This document shows, piece after piece, positions 52,286 through 61,428 of a DNA stretch of 64,000 nt (positions are counted from its first letter, which is position 1; every line of letters starts with the position of its first letter). Below the pieces are notes generated by a model. It made no database searches. It had not been told where the DNA came from and worked only from the letters and a program-made list of their open reading frames with translations. Source of the DNA: Kineosporia succinea (GTDB taxonomy: Bacteria > Actinomycetota > Actinomycetes > Actinomycetales > Kineosporiaceae); contig NZ_JAUSQZ010000001.1 in NCBI RefSeq assembly GCF_030811555.1, positions 3,841,241-3,905,240 of the forward strand, in the 5' to 3' direction. A program made the position numbers and the translations under genes.

Positions 52286-52329
52286 GTGAGAGCCCCTGGC
52301 GGCTGCGGTTTCTCGCCAGGGGCTCTCAC
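52286..52329. terminator. strong hairpin
   Basis: Perfect 16-bp stem (52286-52301 with 52314-52329) with a 12-nt loop, downstream of the leftward Pro-rich gene ending at 52447; probable terminator for it. Confidence 0.65.
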
Positions 52330-52446
52330 GTCGAGCGGGTGCTTCCGTTGTGCTGCGTGCATCGCGGTGCTCGCCAGGCGGCCACAGGCGCTCGGGTCGA
52401 CCGGCACTTCCACGCCGCGGTTGGGCTCCCGCGAGGCACTAACTGG

Positions 52447-52698
52447 TCAGAACGCGGGTTCCGGCCTGCCCGGAGGGGGAGGCACCGGATCCGTTCCCGG
52501 CCCCGGGATCGGGGGTGTGGGAGCGGGGGGTGCCGGCACCGGCCCCGGGCGCGGTGGCTCCAGCGGCGGGTCCGGCTCGGCGGGCGGCAACGTGCCGTCG
52601 CCCGGGAGCGTGAAACCGCCTGGTCGGGCCTGGCCCTGGGGGCGGGGTGGGGTGGTGTCGTCCGGGGGCAGGGTCATCCCATCGTCCGGAACGGTCAT
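52447..52698 (-). CDS. small proline-rich protein
   Basis: 83 residues from an ATG with AAAGGGGG six bases upstream. Composition is extreme: about a third Pro, with Gly and Asp, and PPRPGPVPAPPAPTPPIPGP in the middle. No signal peptide or membrane helix, no Cys. Unknown family; such proteins are unstructured. The good ribosome site and a terminator hairpin downstream support it as a gene. Confidence 0.6.
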   Translation of the reverse strand: MTVPDDGMTLPPDDTTPPRPQGQARPGGFTLPGDGTLPPAEPDPPLEPPRPGPVPAPPAPTPPIPGPGTDPVPPPPGRPEPAF

Positions 52699-52747
52699 CG
52701 TGGTCCCCCTTTCGGTCGAAGCTCGGCCGATGGATCTCCGTCCGACG

Positions 52748-52867
52748 TCAGTCGGTCAGGATCCACGCCGCCGCGTCCGACGGCAGCAGCCCGCCCTGCA
52801 CCGGCAGGCTCGACACGACCACCCTGCCCGGTGGCAGCCGGACCGCAACCTCACCCGTGTCCAGCAT
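52748..52867 (-). CDS. possible 39-residue protein
   Basis: A short frame with about 90 per cent G/C in third positions: begins MLDTGEVAVRLPPG and ends SDAAAWILTD. It lies 49 bases upstream of the Pro-rich gene in the same direction. No clear ribosome site, and a stop lies 12 codons upstream of the ATG, so it is either a small gene or a remnant. A direct repeat CCCGAGGCAGGAAT lies just upstream. Confidence 0.35.
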   Translation of the reverse strand: MLDTGEVAVRLPPGRVVVSSLPVQGGLLPSDAAAWILTD

Positions 52868-53025
52868 GCCGAATGCTGCGGGAGCCGGCCCGGCGCGTCC
52901 TCAATCCCGAGGCAGGAATCCCGAGGCAGGCCCCGGTGCGCCGCCGGGGGAGCGGCACCCGGCTTCCGTCGCGCCCTGGGTCGGTGGGCCCGAAAAGGGC
53001 GCTCTGCGCCGGTCGCCCCTTAACG

Positions 53026-53538
53026 TTACATACCGTAGGGGACCTGTCGCTCCAGCCACTGCAGCCTGAAGGCGTGCTCCTCCTCCAGCCGCTGGCTCAG
53101 TGACGCCGCGACCTCGGGCCCGCCCTTGCGGCCGAACCGTCCGTGCGTCTCGAGCTGCACGGCGATGGTGAAGCGGGTGCCCACGGTGCCGGCGGGCTCG
53201 AGAGCCAGCTGACCCACGATCTCCACCTGCGGTGCCGCGGCCAGCTCGACCAGGTACTCGCCCTGGCGGGAGCCGTTCCAGGTGGACTGCTGCCACGACT
53301 GGGTCTCGGTCATCACGGACTTGCCGCCGAAGAACCGGCGGGCGGGCATGATGTCCGCCGCCTGACGCTCGGCGACCTGCCGGAAGACGCCGGCCCGTTC
53401 CCGGAGTTCGAGGACGTGGAAGTCCTCGTACCCGAGCTGCCTCGCCTTCTCGGTGAGATGCTCGAGCCGGGTCATCGTCCGGAAAGTCACCAGTGGTGAG
53501 ATCCCGTAGACCCAGCTGAGTTCGAACTGCGCTGACAT
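53026..53538 (-). CDS. DUF2505-like (START/SRPBCC fold) protein
   Basis: 170 residues from the ATG at 53538; AAGGAGG stands about eight bases upstream. The N-terminal FELSWVYGISPLVTFRTMTRLEHLTEKARQLG and the alternating strands that follow are the pattern of DUF2505 proteins, which are predicted SRPBCC lipid-binding folds. The C-terminus HAFRLQWLERQVPYGM is helical. Unknown ligand. Divergent from ettA. Confidence 0.75.
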   Translation of the reverse strand: MSAQFELSWVYGISPLVTFRTMTRLEHLTEKARQLGYEDFHVLELRERAGVFRQVAERQAADIMPARRFFGGKSVMTETQSWQQSTWNGSRQGEYLVELAAAPQVEIVGQLALEPAGTVGTRFTIAVQLETHGRFGRKGGPEVAASLSQRLEEEHAFRLQWLERQVPYGM

Positions 53539-53682
53539 GCCTGAGTGTCCTCCTTGACGCCGGACTCTAGGACATGATCGCCACCTGTGGGACAACAGGG
53601 CATGTACGGACCTGCACAGTTACCGCGTCCGGACCCGCTGTCACGGAAATGGGGAAGGCCTTCGCTGAGATAGCCTGGCACC

Positions 53683-55365
53683 GTGGCTGAGTACATCTAC
53701 ACCATGCGTAAGGCGCGTAAGGCGCACGGCGACAAAGTCATCCTCGACGATGTGACGCTGTCGTTCCTGCCCGGCGCCAAGATCGGCGTGGTCGGGCCGA
53801 ACGGCGCGGGTAAGTCGAGCGTGCTCAAGATCATGGCCGGGATCGACCAGCCGTCGAACGGTGACGTCCGGCTGGATCCCGATGCCACGGTGGGCATCCT
53901 GATGCAGGAACCCGAACTCAACGAGAGCAAGACCGTCCTCGGCAACGTCGAGGAGGGGGTCGGCGAGATCAAGGGCAAGCTCGACCGCTTCAACGCGATC
54001 TCGGAAGAGATGGCGAGCCCCGACGCCGACTACGACAAGCTGCTGGCCGAGATGGGCGAACTGCAGGAGGCGCTCGACGCTGCCGACGCCTGGGACCTCG
54101 ACTCGCAGCTCGAGCAGGCGATGGACGCACTGCGCTGCCCGCCGCCGGACGCCGACGTCACGGTGCTCTCCGGTGGTGAGCGCCGCCGCGTCGCCCTCTG
54201 CAAGCTCCTCCTGTCCAAGCCCGACCTGCTGCTCCTCGACGAGCCCACCAACCACCTGGACGCCGAGAGCGTGCAGTGGCTGGAGCAGTTCCTGGCCTCC
54301 TACCCGGGCGCCGTCCTGGCCGTCACCCACGACCGGTACTTCCTCGACAACGTCGCGGAGTGGATCCTCGAGCTCGACCGCGGCCGGGCCTACCCCTACG
54401 AGGGCAACTACTCGACCTACCTCGAGAAGAAGGCCCAGCGTCTCGCCGTCCAGGGCAAGAAAGACGCCAAGCTGGCCAAGCGCCTGTCCGACGAGCTCGA
54501 CTGGGTGCGCCAGAACGCCAAGGGCCGCCAGACCAAGAGCAAGGCCCGTCTGGCCCGCTACGAGGAGATGGCCGCCGAGGCCGAGCGCACCCGCAAGCTC
54601 GACTTCGAGGAGATCCAGATCCCGCCGGGCCCGCGTCTGGGCTCGCTGGTGATCGAGACGCAGAAGCTCGGCAAGAGCTTCGGCGAGCGCGACCTGATCA
54701 AGAACCTCTCGTTCACGCTGCCGCGCAACGGCATCGTCGGCGTCATCGGCCCGAACGGTGTGGGTAAGACCACCCTGTTCAAGACGATCGTCGGGCTCGA
54801 GGAGCCGACCGAGGGCGTGGTGCGCGTCGGCGACACGGTGCTCACCTCGTACGTCGACCAGAACCGCGGCGGTCTCGACCCGAAGAAGAGCCTGTGGGAG
54901 ACGGTCTCCGACGGCCTCGACTACATCAAGGTCGGCCAGGTCGAGATGCCCTCGCGCGCCTACGTGGCCGCGTTCGGTTTCAAGGGCCCCGACCAGCAGA
55001 AGGCCACGGGCGTGCTGTCCGGCGGTGAGCGCAACCGCCTCAACCTGGCGCTGACGCTCAAGCAGGGCGGAAACCTGCTGCTCCTCGACGAGCCGACCAA
55101 CGACCTCGACGTCGAGACCCTCGGTTCGCTCGAGAACGCCCTGCTGGAGTTCCCGGGCTGCGCCGTGGTCATCTCCCACGACCGGTGGTTCCTCGACCGG
55201 GTGACCACGCACATCCTGGCCTACGAGGGCACCGAGGAAGACCCGTCGAACTGGTACTGGTTCGAGGGCAACTTCGAGAGCTACGAGAAGAACAAGATCG
55301 AGCGTCTGGGCGAAGACGCTGCGCGCCCGCACCGGGTCACGCACCGCAAGCTCACGCGCGACTGA
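53683..55365 (+). CDS. ettA: ABC-F protein, energy-dependent translational throttle EttA
   Basis: 560 residues from a GTG. Two ABC domains: GPNGAGKSS with LSGGERRRVALCKLL and LLLDEPTNHLD, then GPNGVGKTT with LSGGERNRLNLALTL and LLLDEPTNDLD. The arm and linker between the two (EKKAQRLAVQGKKDAKLAK...) and the start AEYIYTMRKARKAHGDK are those of EttA. Soluble; binds the ribosomal E site and gates the first elongation steps by ATP/ADP level. Confidence 0.95.
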   Translation: MAEYIYTMRKARKAHGDKVILDDVTLSFLPGAKIGVVGPNGAGKSSVLKIMAGIDQPSNGDVRLDPDATVGILMQEPELNESKTVLGNVEEGVGEIKGKLDRFNAISEEMASPDADYDKLLAEMGELQEALDAADAWDLDSQLEQAMDALRCPPPDADVTVLSGGERRRVALCKLLLSKPDLLLLDEPTNHLDAESVQWLEQFLASYPGAVLAVTHDRYFLDNVAEWILELDRGRAYPYEGNYSTYLEKKAQRLAVQGKKDAKLAKRLSDELDWVRQNAKGRQTKSKARLARYEEMAAEAERTRKLDFEEIQIPPGPRLGSLVIETQKLGKSFGERDLIKNLSFTLPRNGIVGVIGPNGVGKTTLFKTIVGLEEPTEGVVRVGDTVLTSYVDQNRGGLDPKKSLWETVSDGLDYIKVGQVEMPSRAYVAAFGFKGPDQQKATGVLSGGERNRLNLALTLKQGGNLLLLDEPTNDLDVETLGSLENALLEFPGCAVVISHDRWFLDRVTTHILAYEGTEEDPSNWYWFEGNFESYEKNKIERLGEDAARPHRVTHRKLTRD

Positions 55366-55374
55366 TCAACAGCC

Positions 55375-55424
55375 AAACCCCATGGGGGACGCGTCGGGTG
55401 ACCGACGCGTCCCCCATGGGGTTT
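55375..55424. terminator. very strong bidirectional terminator
   Basis: A 23-bp perfect stem (55375-55397 with 55402-55424), four-base loop GTGA, A-run on the left arm and TTTT on the right, between convergent ettA and the membrane protein gene at 55428. Factor-independent termination in both directions is expected. Confidence 0.9.
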
Positions 55425-55427
55425 TGG

Positions 55428-56453
55428 TTACAGAGCCCCTTGGCGACGCAGAACCACCAGGGCCAGCCAGCCGATCGGCACCCGGATCCAGAACGTGATG
55501 ACGCGGAAGAGGACGGCGGCGGAAAGGGCGGCGGTCGGGTCGACCTGGATGGCGACCAGGCCGCCGGTGAGGGCCGCCTCGGCCGCCCCGATCCCGCCCG
55601 GCACCGGCGCTGCACCCGCAAGAGCGGATCCGGCGATCACCACGACCGCGAGCAGCACCAGCGGCTTGCTCTCGCCGAACGCCGCCAGCGCCGCCCCCAG
55701 CACCCCGACGAAGCCCAGGGTCACGGTCAGGTGCCCGGCCGTCGCCAGGGCCAGCCGCCGGGGATCGGTGACGATGGTGCGCAGCTGAGGACCCGCGTCG
55801 CGGAACGGCTTGACCACGTACCGCCAGGCCAGCTGCCGTCCCCACGGCCACAACCGCAGCAGCACCACGGCGGCGAGCACGATCGCGGCCGCGATCAGCA
55901 CCGTGACCCAGGGGATGTGCGGGGCATCGCTGAACGACCGCCCCGAAGCACCCAGCAGAACCACCACGAGCACGGCCGTGACCATGACGGACATGGTCTG
56001 CACCAGCCCCACGACGGTGACCGCGACCGCCAGCGGAATGTTGCGGCGACTGAGGTAGCGGACGTTCAGGGCGAGGCCGCCGGCGCTCGCGGGCGTGATC
56101 AGGTTCACGAACGACGTGGCGAGCTGGACCAGCGTGATCTGCCCCAGCGGGACGCGCCCGGGGGCGAAGGCCAGGAAACTGATGGCGCTGCCGAGCACGG
56201 GCAGTACCGACGCCAGCACCGCGAGCAGCAGCCAGGCCGGGTCGGTGGTGCGCAGACGTTCCCAGAGGTCAGCCGGGTGCACCTGCTGCAGGAACACGTA
56301 GACGGCCACGAGCGAGGCCAGCCCCAGGACGATGCGCCCGATCAGCGTTCCCCAGCGGCGTCTCGGTTCTTCCGGTGCGGTTCCGGCAAGCGGGACGTCC
56401 GGCCCGGACGAGGGCTGCGCTGCGGGGACGTCGGAGGGCACTGACACGCTCAC
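55428..56453 (-). CDS. flippase-like membrane protein (lysylphosphatidylglycerol synthase TM region, UPF0104)
   Basis: 341 residues from the GTG at 56453 (weak choice; no clear ribosome site, GTG at 56447 also possible). Eight hydrophobic helices with the family signatures SFVNLITPASAGGLALNVRYL and AGAAPVPGGIGAAEAALTGGLV. Relatives include the flippase domain of MprF and glycan or lipid transporters of the AglD type. It lacks the lysyl transferase domain, so lipid or polyprenol flipping is the likely function. Confidence 0.85.
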   Translation of the reverse strand: MSVSVPSDVPAAQPSSGPDVPLAGTAPEEPRRRWGTLIGRIVLGLASLVAVYVFLQQVHPADLWERLRTTDPAWLLLAVLASVLPVLGSAISFLAFAPGRVPLGQITLVQLATSFVNLITPASAGGLALNVRYLSRRNIPLAVAVTVVGLVQTMSVMVTAVLVVVLLGASGRSFSDAPHIPWVTVLIAAAIVLAAVVLLRLWPWGRQLAWRYVVKPFRDAGPQLRTIVTDPRRLALATAGHLTVTLGFVGVLGAALAAFGESKPLVLLAVVVIAGSALAGAAPVPGGIGAAEAALTGGLVAIQVDPTAALSAAVLFRVITFWIRVPIGWLALVVLRRQGAL

Positions 56454-56620
56454 AGCGTTGCACAGCGGGCTGAGCAGGGAGAAAACGGGGACCGGGGAGT
56501 CAGGCGGTGGTGAGGAGGGCTGCGAGATCGTCGATCTGGCCGTGGAAGACCCTCCCCGGCGTCGGGAAGGCCGGTGCGGGCGCCCACGTCGCAGGAGCAC
56601 ACGTCCAGCTGCGTCCGCCG

Positions 56621-56638
56621 GGGAAGAAGATTCTTCCC
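56621..56638 (-). terminator. short palindrome, possible terminator
   Basis: GGGAAGAAGATTCTTCCC, 14 bases past the stop of the leftward gene at 56652. Small loop; low confidence. Confidence 0.35.
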
Positions 56639-56651
56639 GCCACCAGCGGCG

Positions 56652-57251
56652 TCAGTCTTCTTTCGCCTGGTCCTCGTCGTCGTCGCGCCTGCGGTCCTTC
56701 TCGTCGCTGGGGCCCGAGTCGCCGCGCTGGGAGTCCTCGCCCTCCTGCTGGCCCAGCCGCTGGGCCTCCTCGTGCTCGGCCTCGATGTCGGCGCGGGCCT
56801 GGGTCAGGCGCTCGAAGAGGCCCTCGATGTCGTCGCGCAGCGCCTGGAGCCGGTGCGCGAGGGCCTCGTGCTCGGCCTGCTGGGCGCCCTGCATCGCCTC
56901 GTCGACCAGGCTGACCGTGCTCTCCAGGCGGTCTTGCGAGCCGTCGAGCGCGGTCAGGCTGAGCGTGAGGTGTGAGGCCACCTCGCTGCGGCTCATCTGC
57001 TCGTTGATCTCGTCGAGCGTGCTGACGGCCCCTTCGAAGGCGTCGTCCAGCCCGGACAGCTCGCCGGTGATCTTCTCCAGCGCCTCGCCGGCGATGCTGA
57101 TCGACTGGGCCACCCCGTCCCAGCCGTGCTCGTAGGCCAGCTCGATCTGGTCGCGGGTGTATTCCAGGGTCTCATCGCCGTGGGTGGCGGACTCGGCCAC
57201 CGCCGCGCTCACCGCCTTGACGTCTGAGCTGATTTCCTCGGTGCGCGACAT
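56652..57251 (-). CDS. coiled-coil protein of unknown function
   Basis: 199 residues from the ATG at 57251; GGGAG precedes it. Almost fully helical: heptad-like patterns run from residue 1 to 160 (ISSDVKAVSAAVAES, LDEINEQMSRSEVASHL, LESTVSLVDEAMQGAQ, ALRDDIEGLFERL). The last 40 residues are highly charged (SDEKDRRRDDDEDQAKED). No signal or membrane helix. Looks like a WXG100-like or cytoskeletal coiled-coil partner, but no motif proves this. Confidence 0.65.
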   Translation of the reverse strand: MSRTEEISSDVKAVSAAVAESATHGDETLEYTRDQIELAYEHGWDGVAQSISIAGEALEKITGELSGLDDAFEGAVSTLDEINEQMSRSEVASHLTLSLTALDGSQDRLESTVSLVDEAMQGAQQAEHEALAHRLQALRDDIEGLFERLTQARADIEAEHEEAQRLGQQEGEDSQRGDSGPSDEKDRRRDDDEDQAKED

Positions 57252-57354
57252 GGGGCTCCCTGCTCGAACTGGGCGAGTTGGGAGGAGTTTAGGGCGTTCG
57301 CCCCGGTGTCCGGGCCGGCGCGGCGGGCCGGTACGCCGCGACGACACCGGCGCC

Positions 57355-58290
57355 TCATTCCGGCACGCGGAACATGCCCTCCTGGCCCACGGTGGCGAGC
57401 AGCGTGCCGTCGGACGCGTAGATCCGGGCCAGGCCCAGACCCCGGGCGCCGGACGCGGACGGGCTCTCCTCCACGAACAGCAGCCACTCGTCGAACGAGA
57501 CCGGCCGGTGGAACCACATCGCGTGGTCGAGGCTCGCCGTCTTCATGCCGGGCGTGGCCCAGGCCAGGCCGTGCGCACGAAGCGTGGGCTCGAGCACGGT
57601 GTAGTCGCTGACGTAGGCCAGCACGATCGCGTGCAGCAGGTCGCCGGCCGGCAGCGGGGAGGTCGGGCGGATCCAGACCGCCTGCTCGGCGATCTTCTCC
57701 GGGCCGGGCGTGAGGAACAGCGGGTTCTGCACGTGCCGCAGCTCGAACGGCTGCGAGCGCAGCAGCGGGCCCAGGTCTTCCAGCCGGTGACCGGCCTCGG
57801 CCAGGCGCTCGGCGATGGTGGGCAGCTCGTGCGGACGCGGGACCTCGGGCATCGGTGCCTGGTGGTCGAGTCCCCCGGAGGGGATCTGGAACGACGCGAT
57901 CATCGACAGGATCGGCTTGCCGTGCTGCACGGCCTGCACCCGGCGGGCGCTGAACGACCGCCCGTCGCGCAGCCGCTCGACGGCCAGCTCGATCGGCACC
58001 GACGGGTCGCCCGGCCGCAGGAAGTATCCGTGGAAGGAATGCGGCGGACGGTCGTCGCCGACCGTCTTGGTGGCCGCGGCGAGCGCCTGGGCCAGTACCT
58101 GCCCGCCGAAGATCCGGCCGTTCGGTGCGTGGTAGTTGTGCCCCAGGAAGCGGTCGTCGCCGGCTTCCTCGACATCCAGAATGCTCACCAGCGCGTCGAT
58201 CGGGACCGTCACCGACGGGTTCGCCGACGTCCCCGCGTCCACCCCCGTGATCGCGGCCAGCGCGTCGCGCGCCGGGTCGTTGCTCGTCAC
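57355..58290 (-). CDS. tesB: acyl-CoA thioesterase II
   Basis: 311 residues from a GTG with AGGAGAG five bases upstream. Double hot-dog fold: FLGHNYHAPNGRIFGGQVLAQALAAA, HSFHGYFLRPGDPSVPI (first domain) and MKTASLDHAMWFHRPVSFDEWLLF with the catalytic Asp/Gln region at the end (second domain). Hydrolyses medium- and long-chain acyl-CoA in the cytosol. A TetR gene starts upstream in the same direction and may control it. Confidence 0.93.
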   Translation of the reverse strand: MTSNDPARDALAAITGVDAGTSANPSVTVPIDALVSILDVEEAGDDRFLGHNYHAPNGRIFGGQVLAQALAAATKTVGDDRPPHSFHGYFLRPGDPSVPIELAVERLRDGRSFSARRVQAVQHGKPILSMIASFQIPSGGLDHQAPMPEVPRPHELPTIAERLAEAGHRLEDLGPLLRSQPFELRHVQNPLFLTPGPEKIAEQAVWIRPTSPLPAGDLLHAIVLAYVSDYTVLEPTLRAHGLAWATPGMKTASLDHAMWFHRPVSFDEWLLFVEESPSASGARGLGLARIYASDGTLLATVGQEGMFRVPE

Positions 58291-58369
58291 TCGTTCTCTC
58301 CTAAGCCCCTTCGGGCCGATGAGGCCCTCCGGGCGGTAAGCCGTGTCAGGCCGTCAGGCAATCAGGCCG

Positions 58370-59005
58370 TCAGGCCGTTTCGGGCCGGGCACACACCATG
58401 CGGGTGGCCAGGTCCGCGTACAGTTCCCCGATCTCCGCGGCGGTGCGGCTGCCCCGGGGGTCGTACCAGCGGGCCACGTCGACGCTCAGGGAGAGCAGGG
58501 CCCGCGCCACCGCCCGGGGGTCGGGCACGTCCATCTCACCACTCGCGTTCCCGGCCCCGAGCTGGGCCTCCACCACTCCCTCGATGCGACGGCGCACGTC
58601 GAGCACGTGCTGCCGGTCGGCGTCGGCCAGGGCGGCGATCTCGTGGTGCACGACCCGCGCGACCCGGTGCCGTTCGGCGTGCCAGGCGGTGAAGTCGCGG
58701 ATGACGGCCTGCAGCCGCTGCAGGGCGGTGCCCTCGAGCGCGGCCGAGGCGGTCACCAGCTCGAGCGCGGCCTCGTGCCCGAACACGCTGATCTCGGCCA
58801 GCAGCGCCTGTTTGGAGGGGAAGTGCACGTAGAGCGCCGCCGGGCTGAGCCCCACCCGGGTCGCGATGTCGCGGGTCGTGGTCGCGTGGTAGCCACGTTC
58901 GGCGAACGCCTCGATCGCGGCCTCGATGAGACGCCGCGAGGAGTCACCCGAACGGGAGTCGCGATCGTCTTCGTCCGTCCAGCTCGCCGCCGACCGGGTC
59001 ACCAT
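58370..59005 (-). CDS. TetR-family regulator
   Basis: 211 residues. Helix-turn-helix LIEAAIEAFAERGYHATTTRDIA and GLSPAALYVHFPSKQALL; the C-terminal part (FTAWHAERHRVARVVHHEIAALADADRQ) is like KstR2- or FadR-type actinobacterial TetR proteins. Divergent from an SDR gene and followed by tesB, so control of fatty-acid or sterol-type acyl-CoA metabolism is plausible. Confidence 0.88.
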   Translation of the reverse strand: MVTRSAASWTDEDDRDSRSGDSSRRLIEAAIEAFAERGYHATTTRDIATRVGLSPAALYVHFPSKQALLAEISVFGHEAALELVTASAALEGTALQRLQAVIRDFTAWHAERHRVARVVHHEIAALADADRQHVLDVRRRIEGVVEAQLGAGNASGEMDVPDPRAVARALLSLSVDVARWYDPRGSRTAAEIGELYADLATRMVCARPETA

Positions 59006-59197
59006 GGCGGGAGCATGTCATGGACGGGCGCTCAGTCAAGGTCGGGGAGAAGCTGTTCCCAGGCCGAACGGCCGGGTGATGTGACCGTGATCATGTGTCA
59101 GGCTTCCGGATGATTCGTGCATCCCGGGCGCCGCAGGCGTGGTCCGGGAACCCCGTTCCGGGTGCGACGGCGCATCCGGTGTGGATGAGGAGGGCAC

Positions 59198-60004
59198 ATG
59201 CGTCTCGACGAGGAGACGGCGATCCAGGTCGTGCGGGCCGAACCGGCCCGCCGGTTCGAGGGCCGGGTCGCCGTGGTGACAGGGGCCAGCCGGGGCATCG
59301 GGCTGGCGATCGCCCACCGGCTGGTGGCCGAGGGGGCCAGGGTCTGCGTCACGGCCAGGAAGCCCGGCCCGCTGGAGGACGCGGTGACACAGCTGGGCGG
59401 GGCCGCGTCGGCTGTCGGGGTGGCCGGGCGGGCCGACGACGCCGAGCACCGCGGGCACGCGGTGCGCACCGCGCTGGAGGCCTTCGGCCGGCTCGACGTG
59501 CTGGTCAACAACACCGGCATCAACCCGGTGTACGGCCCGGTGAGCGAGGCCGACGCCGGGGCCGCGGCCAAGGTGTTCGACGTGAACGTGATCGCCGCGC
59601 TCTCCTGGACCGAGGAGGTGCGCAAGCTCGGCCTGGGCCACCAGGACGGGGCCGCGATCGTGAACGTGGCCTCCACCGCCGGTCAGCGGCCGGCGCCGGG
59701 CATCGGGGTGTACGGCGCCAGCAAGGCCGCGCTGATCCACGTGACCGCGCAGCTCGCGCTCGAGCTGGCCCCGCGTATCCGGGTGAACGCGGTGGCCCCG
59801 GCCGTGGTGAAGACCCGGTTCGCCACCGCGCTCTACGAGGGGCGGGAGCAGGAGGTCGCCGAGGGGTATCCGCTCGGCCGGCTCGGGCACCCGGACGACG
59901 TGGCCGCCGCGGTCGCGTTCCTGGCCAGCGACGACGCCTCGTGGATCACCGGGCAGACGCTGACCCTCGACGGCGGGGTGGGGCTGCGCGGCGGTTTCGG
60001 CTGA
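59198..60004 (+). CDS. SDR-family oxidoreductase
   Basis: 268 residues; GAGGAGGG just upstream of the ATG. Classical SDR: VTGASRGIGLAIAHRL (cofactor loop), NNTGINPVYGP, VASTAGQRPAPGIGVYGASKAALIH with the catalytic Ser/Tyr/Lys, and SWITGQTLTLDGGVGLRGGF at the C-terminus. FabG-like. Together with the next genes (quinone oxidoreductase, thioesterases, TetR) it could belong to a fatty acyl or steroid-type pathway. Substrate unknown. Confidence 0.9.
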   Translation: MRLDEETAIQVVRAEPARRFEGRVAVVTGASRGIGLAIAHRLVAEGARVCVTARKPGPLEDAVTQLGGAASAVGVAGRADDAEHRGHAVRTALEAFGRLDVLVNNTGINPVYGPVSEADAGAAAKVFDVNVIAALSWTEEVRKLGLGHQDGAAIVNVASTAGQRPAPGIGVYGASKAALIHVTAQLALELAPRIRVNAVAPAVVKTRFATALYEGREQEVAEGYPLGRLGHPDDVAAAVAFLASDDASWITGQTLTLDGGVGLRGGFG

Positions 60005-60154
60005 GGGGCGCGGGCCTGATGGCGGGCCGGTCCTCCGGGCTCCCGCGGTCAGGTCCGACGCGTCCCACCGTTCCCTTCGGTTGACTTCAGTTGACCTGGT
60101 GGGTGACGGGACGGTTCAGTGTGTCCCGGTTGATTCCGTCTGCCGGAGGTATGA

Positions 60155-61210
60155 GTGAGCACCGAGGCGTCCGCCCCTGTTTCGGGGACACTCGACACCG
60201 GCAGCACGATGCGGGCCTGGCGGGTCACCGGCCCCGGTGATCCACTGCGGGTGCTGCGCACGGAGACGGTGCCGTTGCCCTCGCCCGGCGCCGGTCAGGT
60301 GCTGGTGCAGGTCGCCGCGGCCGGGCTCGGTCTCACCGATGTGGCTCTGGCGCAGGGTCTTTCGGTGCACGCCCCGCCTCCGCCGTTCACCCCCGGCCTG
60401 GAGCTGTGCGGTGAGATCGTGGGCGTCGGGCCGGGTGTCTCGCAGTACCGGCTGGGCGAGCGCGTGATCGGCCAGACCACGTTGCCCCACGGCGCCCTCG
60501 CCCCCTACGCGATCGCCCGGGCGCAGGACGTGTTCCCGGCCCCGACCGCGCTCGACGACGAACCCGCCGCGGTCTTCCACCTGGCCTACCTGACGGCCTG
60601 GCTCGGGCTCTACCGCCGGGCCGCCGTGCGGGTGGGGGAGTGGGTGGTCGTGTTCGGCGCCGCCGGTGGTCTGGGCAGCGCCGCGGTGCAGCTGGCGCTG
60701 GCCGCCGGGGCCAAGGTGGTCGCGGTCGTCGGTTCGGACGAGAAGTTCAAGGTGGCGAGGGCTCTCGGCGCGAACGTGGTGCTGCACCGGCAGCAGCACG
60801 ACATCGAGGCGGCCGTGCGGGAGCTCACCGGCGGCAAGGGCGCGCAGGTCGTGTTCGACCCGGTGGGCGGGCCGATGTTCGAGCTGTCGTGCCGGCTGGT
60901 CGGGTTCGAGGGCCGGATCGTGGTGGCCGGGTTCGCGTCGCAGCAGGCCGTGCCGGTCGCCCCGGAGCAGGTGCGGGCCGCGAACTTCACCGTGCTGGGC
61001 GTGAACTCGGCGCTCTACCGGGAACGGGAGCCCGAGCTGGTGCAGCGGGCGCACACCGATCTGACCAACCTGCTGGACGCCGGGGCGCTGAAGCCCCAGC
61101 TGGCCGAGACGCTGCAGTTCGAGCAGGCGGCGCAGGGCATCGCGCGGCTCGCGGCGGGAGATGCCGTCGGGCGTCTCGTGGTCTCGCTGCGCCCCTCGTT
61201 CCAGACCTGA
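60155..61210 (+). CDS. NADPH:quinone oxidoreductase-type MDR protein
   Basis: 351 residues from a GTG with GGAGG seven bases upstream. GroES-like N-terminal domain (MRAWRVTGPGDPLRVLRTETVPLPSP, GLELCGEIVGVGPGVSQYRLGERVIGQ), then the NADPH Rossmann motif VFGAAGGLGSAAVQLALAAGA. Zinc ligands are absent, as in quinone/enoyl reductases of the MDR superfamily. Reduces quinones or enoyl thioesters; the substrate is open. A few residues at the N-terminus (STEASAPVSGTLDTGST) are extra. Confidence 0.9.
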   Translation: MSTEASAPVSGTLDTGSTMRAWRVTGPGDPLRVLRTETVPLPSPGAGQVLVQVAAAGLGLTDVALAQGLSVHAPPPPFTPGLELCGEIVGVGPGVSQYRLGERVIGQTTLPHGALAPYAIARAQDVFPAPTALDDEPAAVFHLAYLTAWLGLYRRAAVRVGEWVVVFGAAGGLGSAAVQLALAAGAKVVAVVGSDEKFKVARALGANVVLHRQQHDIEAAVRELTGGKGAQVVFDPVGGPMFELSCRLVGFEGRIVVAGFASQQAVPVAPEQVRAANFTVLGVNSALYREREPELVQRAHTDLTNLLDAGALKPQLAETLQFEQAAQGIARLAAGDAVGRLVVSLRPSFQT

Positions 61211-61428
61211 GACCCGAGGACCCCCGAAGACAAGTCGCACCCACGGACCGGCGCCGGCCAGGCCCCTCCTCCTTCCCGACGCCCGGTCCGGGGTGCTGTC
61301 ATTGCATCGGTCACCCGGCTCGCCCCTTGACCCCTGACTTTCTGTGACCCACGCCACCCAGGGCGACCGCCGCGTCCACCATCGGCCCCCTGCACCGGTG
61401 GCCGCCGCGGATACGGGACCATGGGCGG

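Larger units (their letters stand above)
51099..52446. other. gene-free, repeat-rich region
   Basis: About 1.35 kb with no coding sequence that I can support. It holds an operator (51167), 9-bp and 35-bp tandem repeats, a 24-bp palindrome (51758), 13-bp repeats (52002) and a hairpin (52286). Long open frames on both strands here are by-products of the GC-rich repeats. Confidence 0.7.

Noticed and set aside
51099-52446. Transposon or insertion sequence remnants
   Set aside because: No transposase motif, terminal inverted repeats or target duplication could be found; only low-complexity repeats.
53641-55344. Long open frame antisense to ettA, and similar frames opposite the GGDEF-EAL genes
   Set aside because: They are by-products of high GC content; their products are His/Val/Gly/Arg-rich without any motif, while the other strand encodes clear enzymes.
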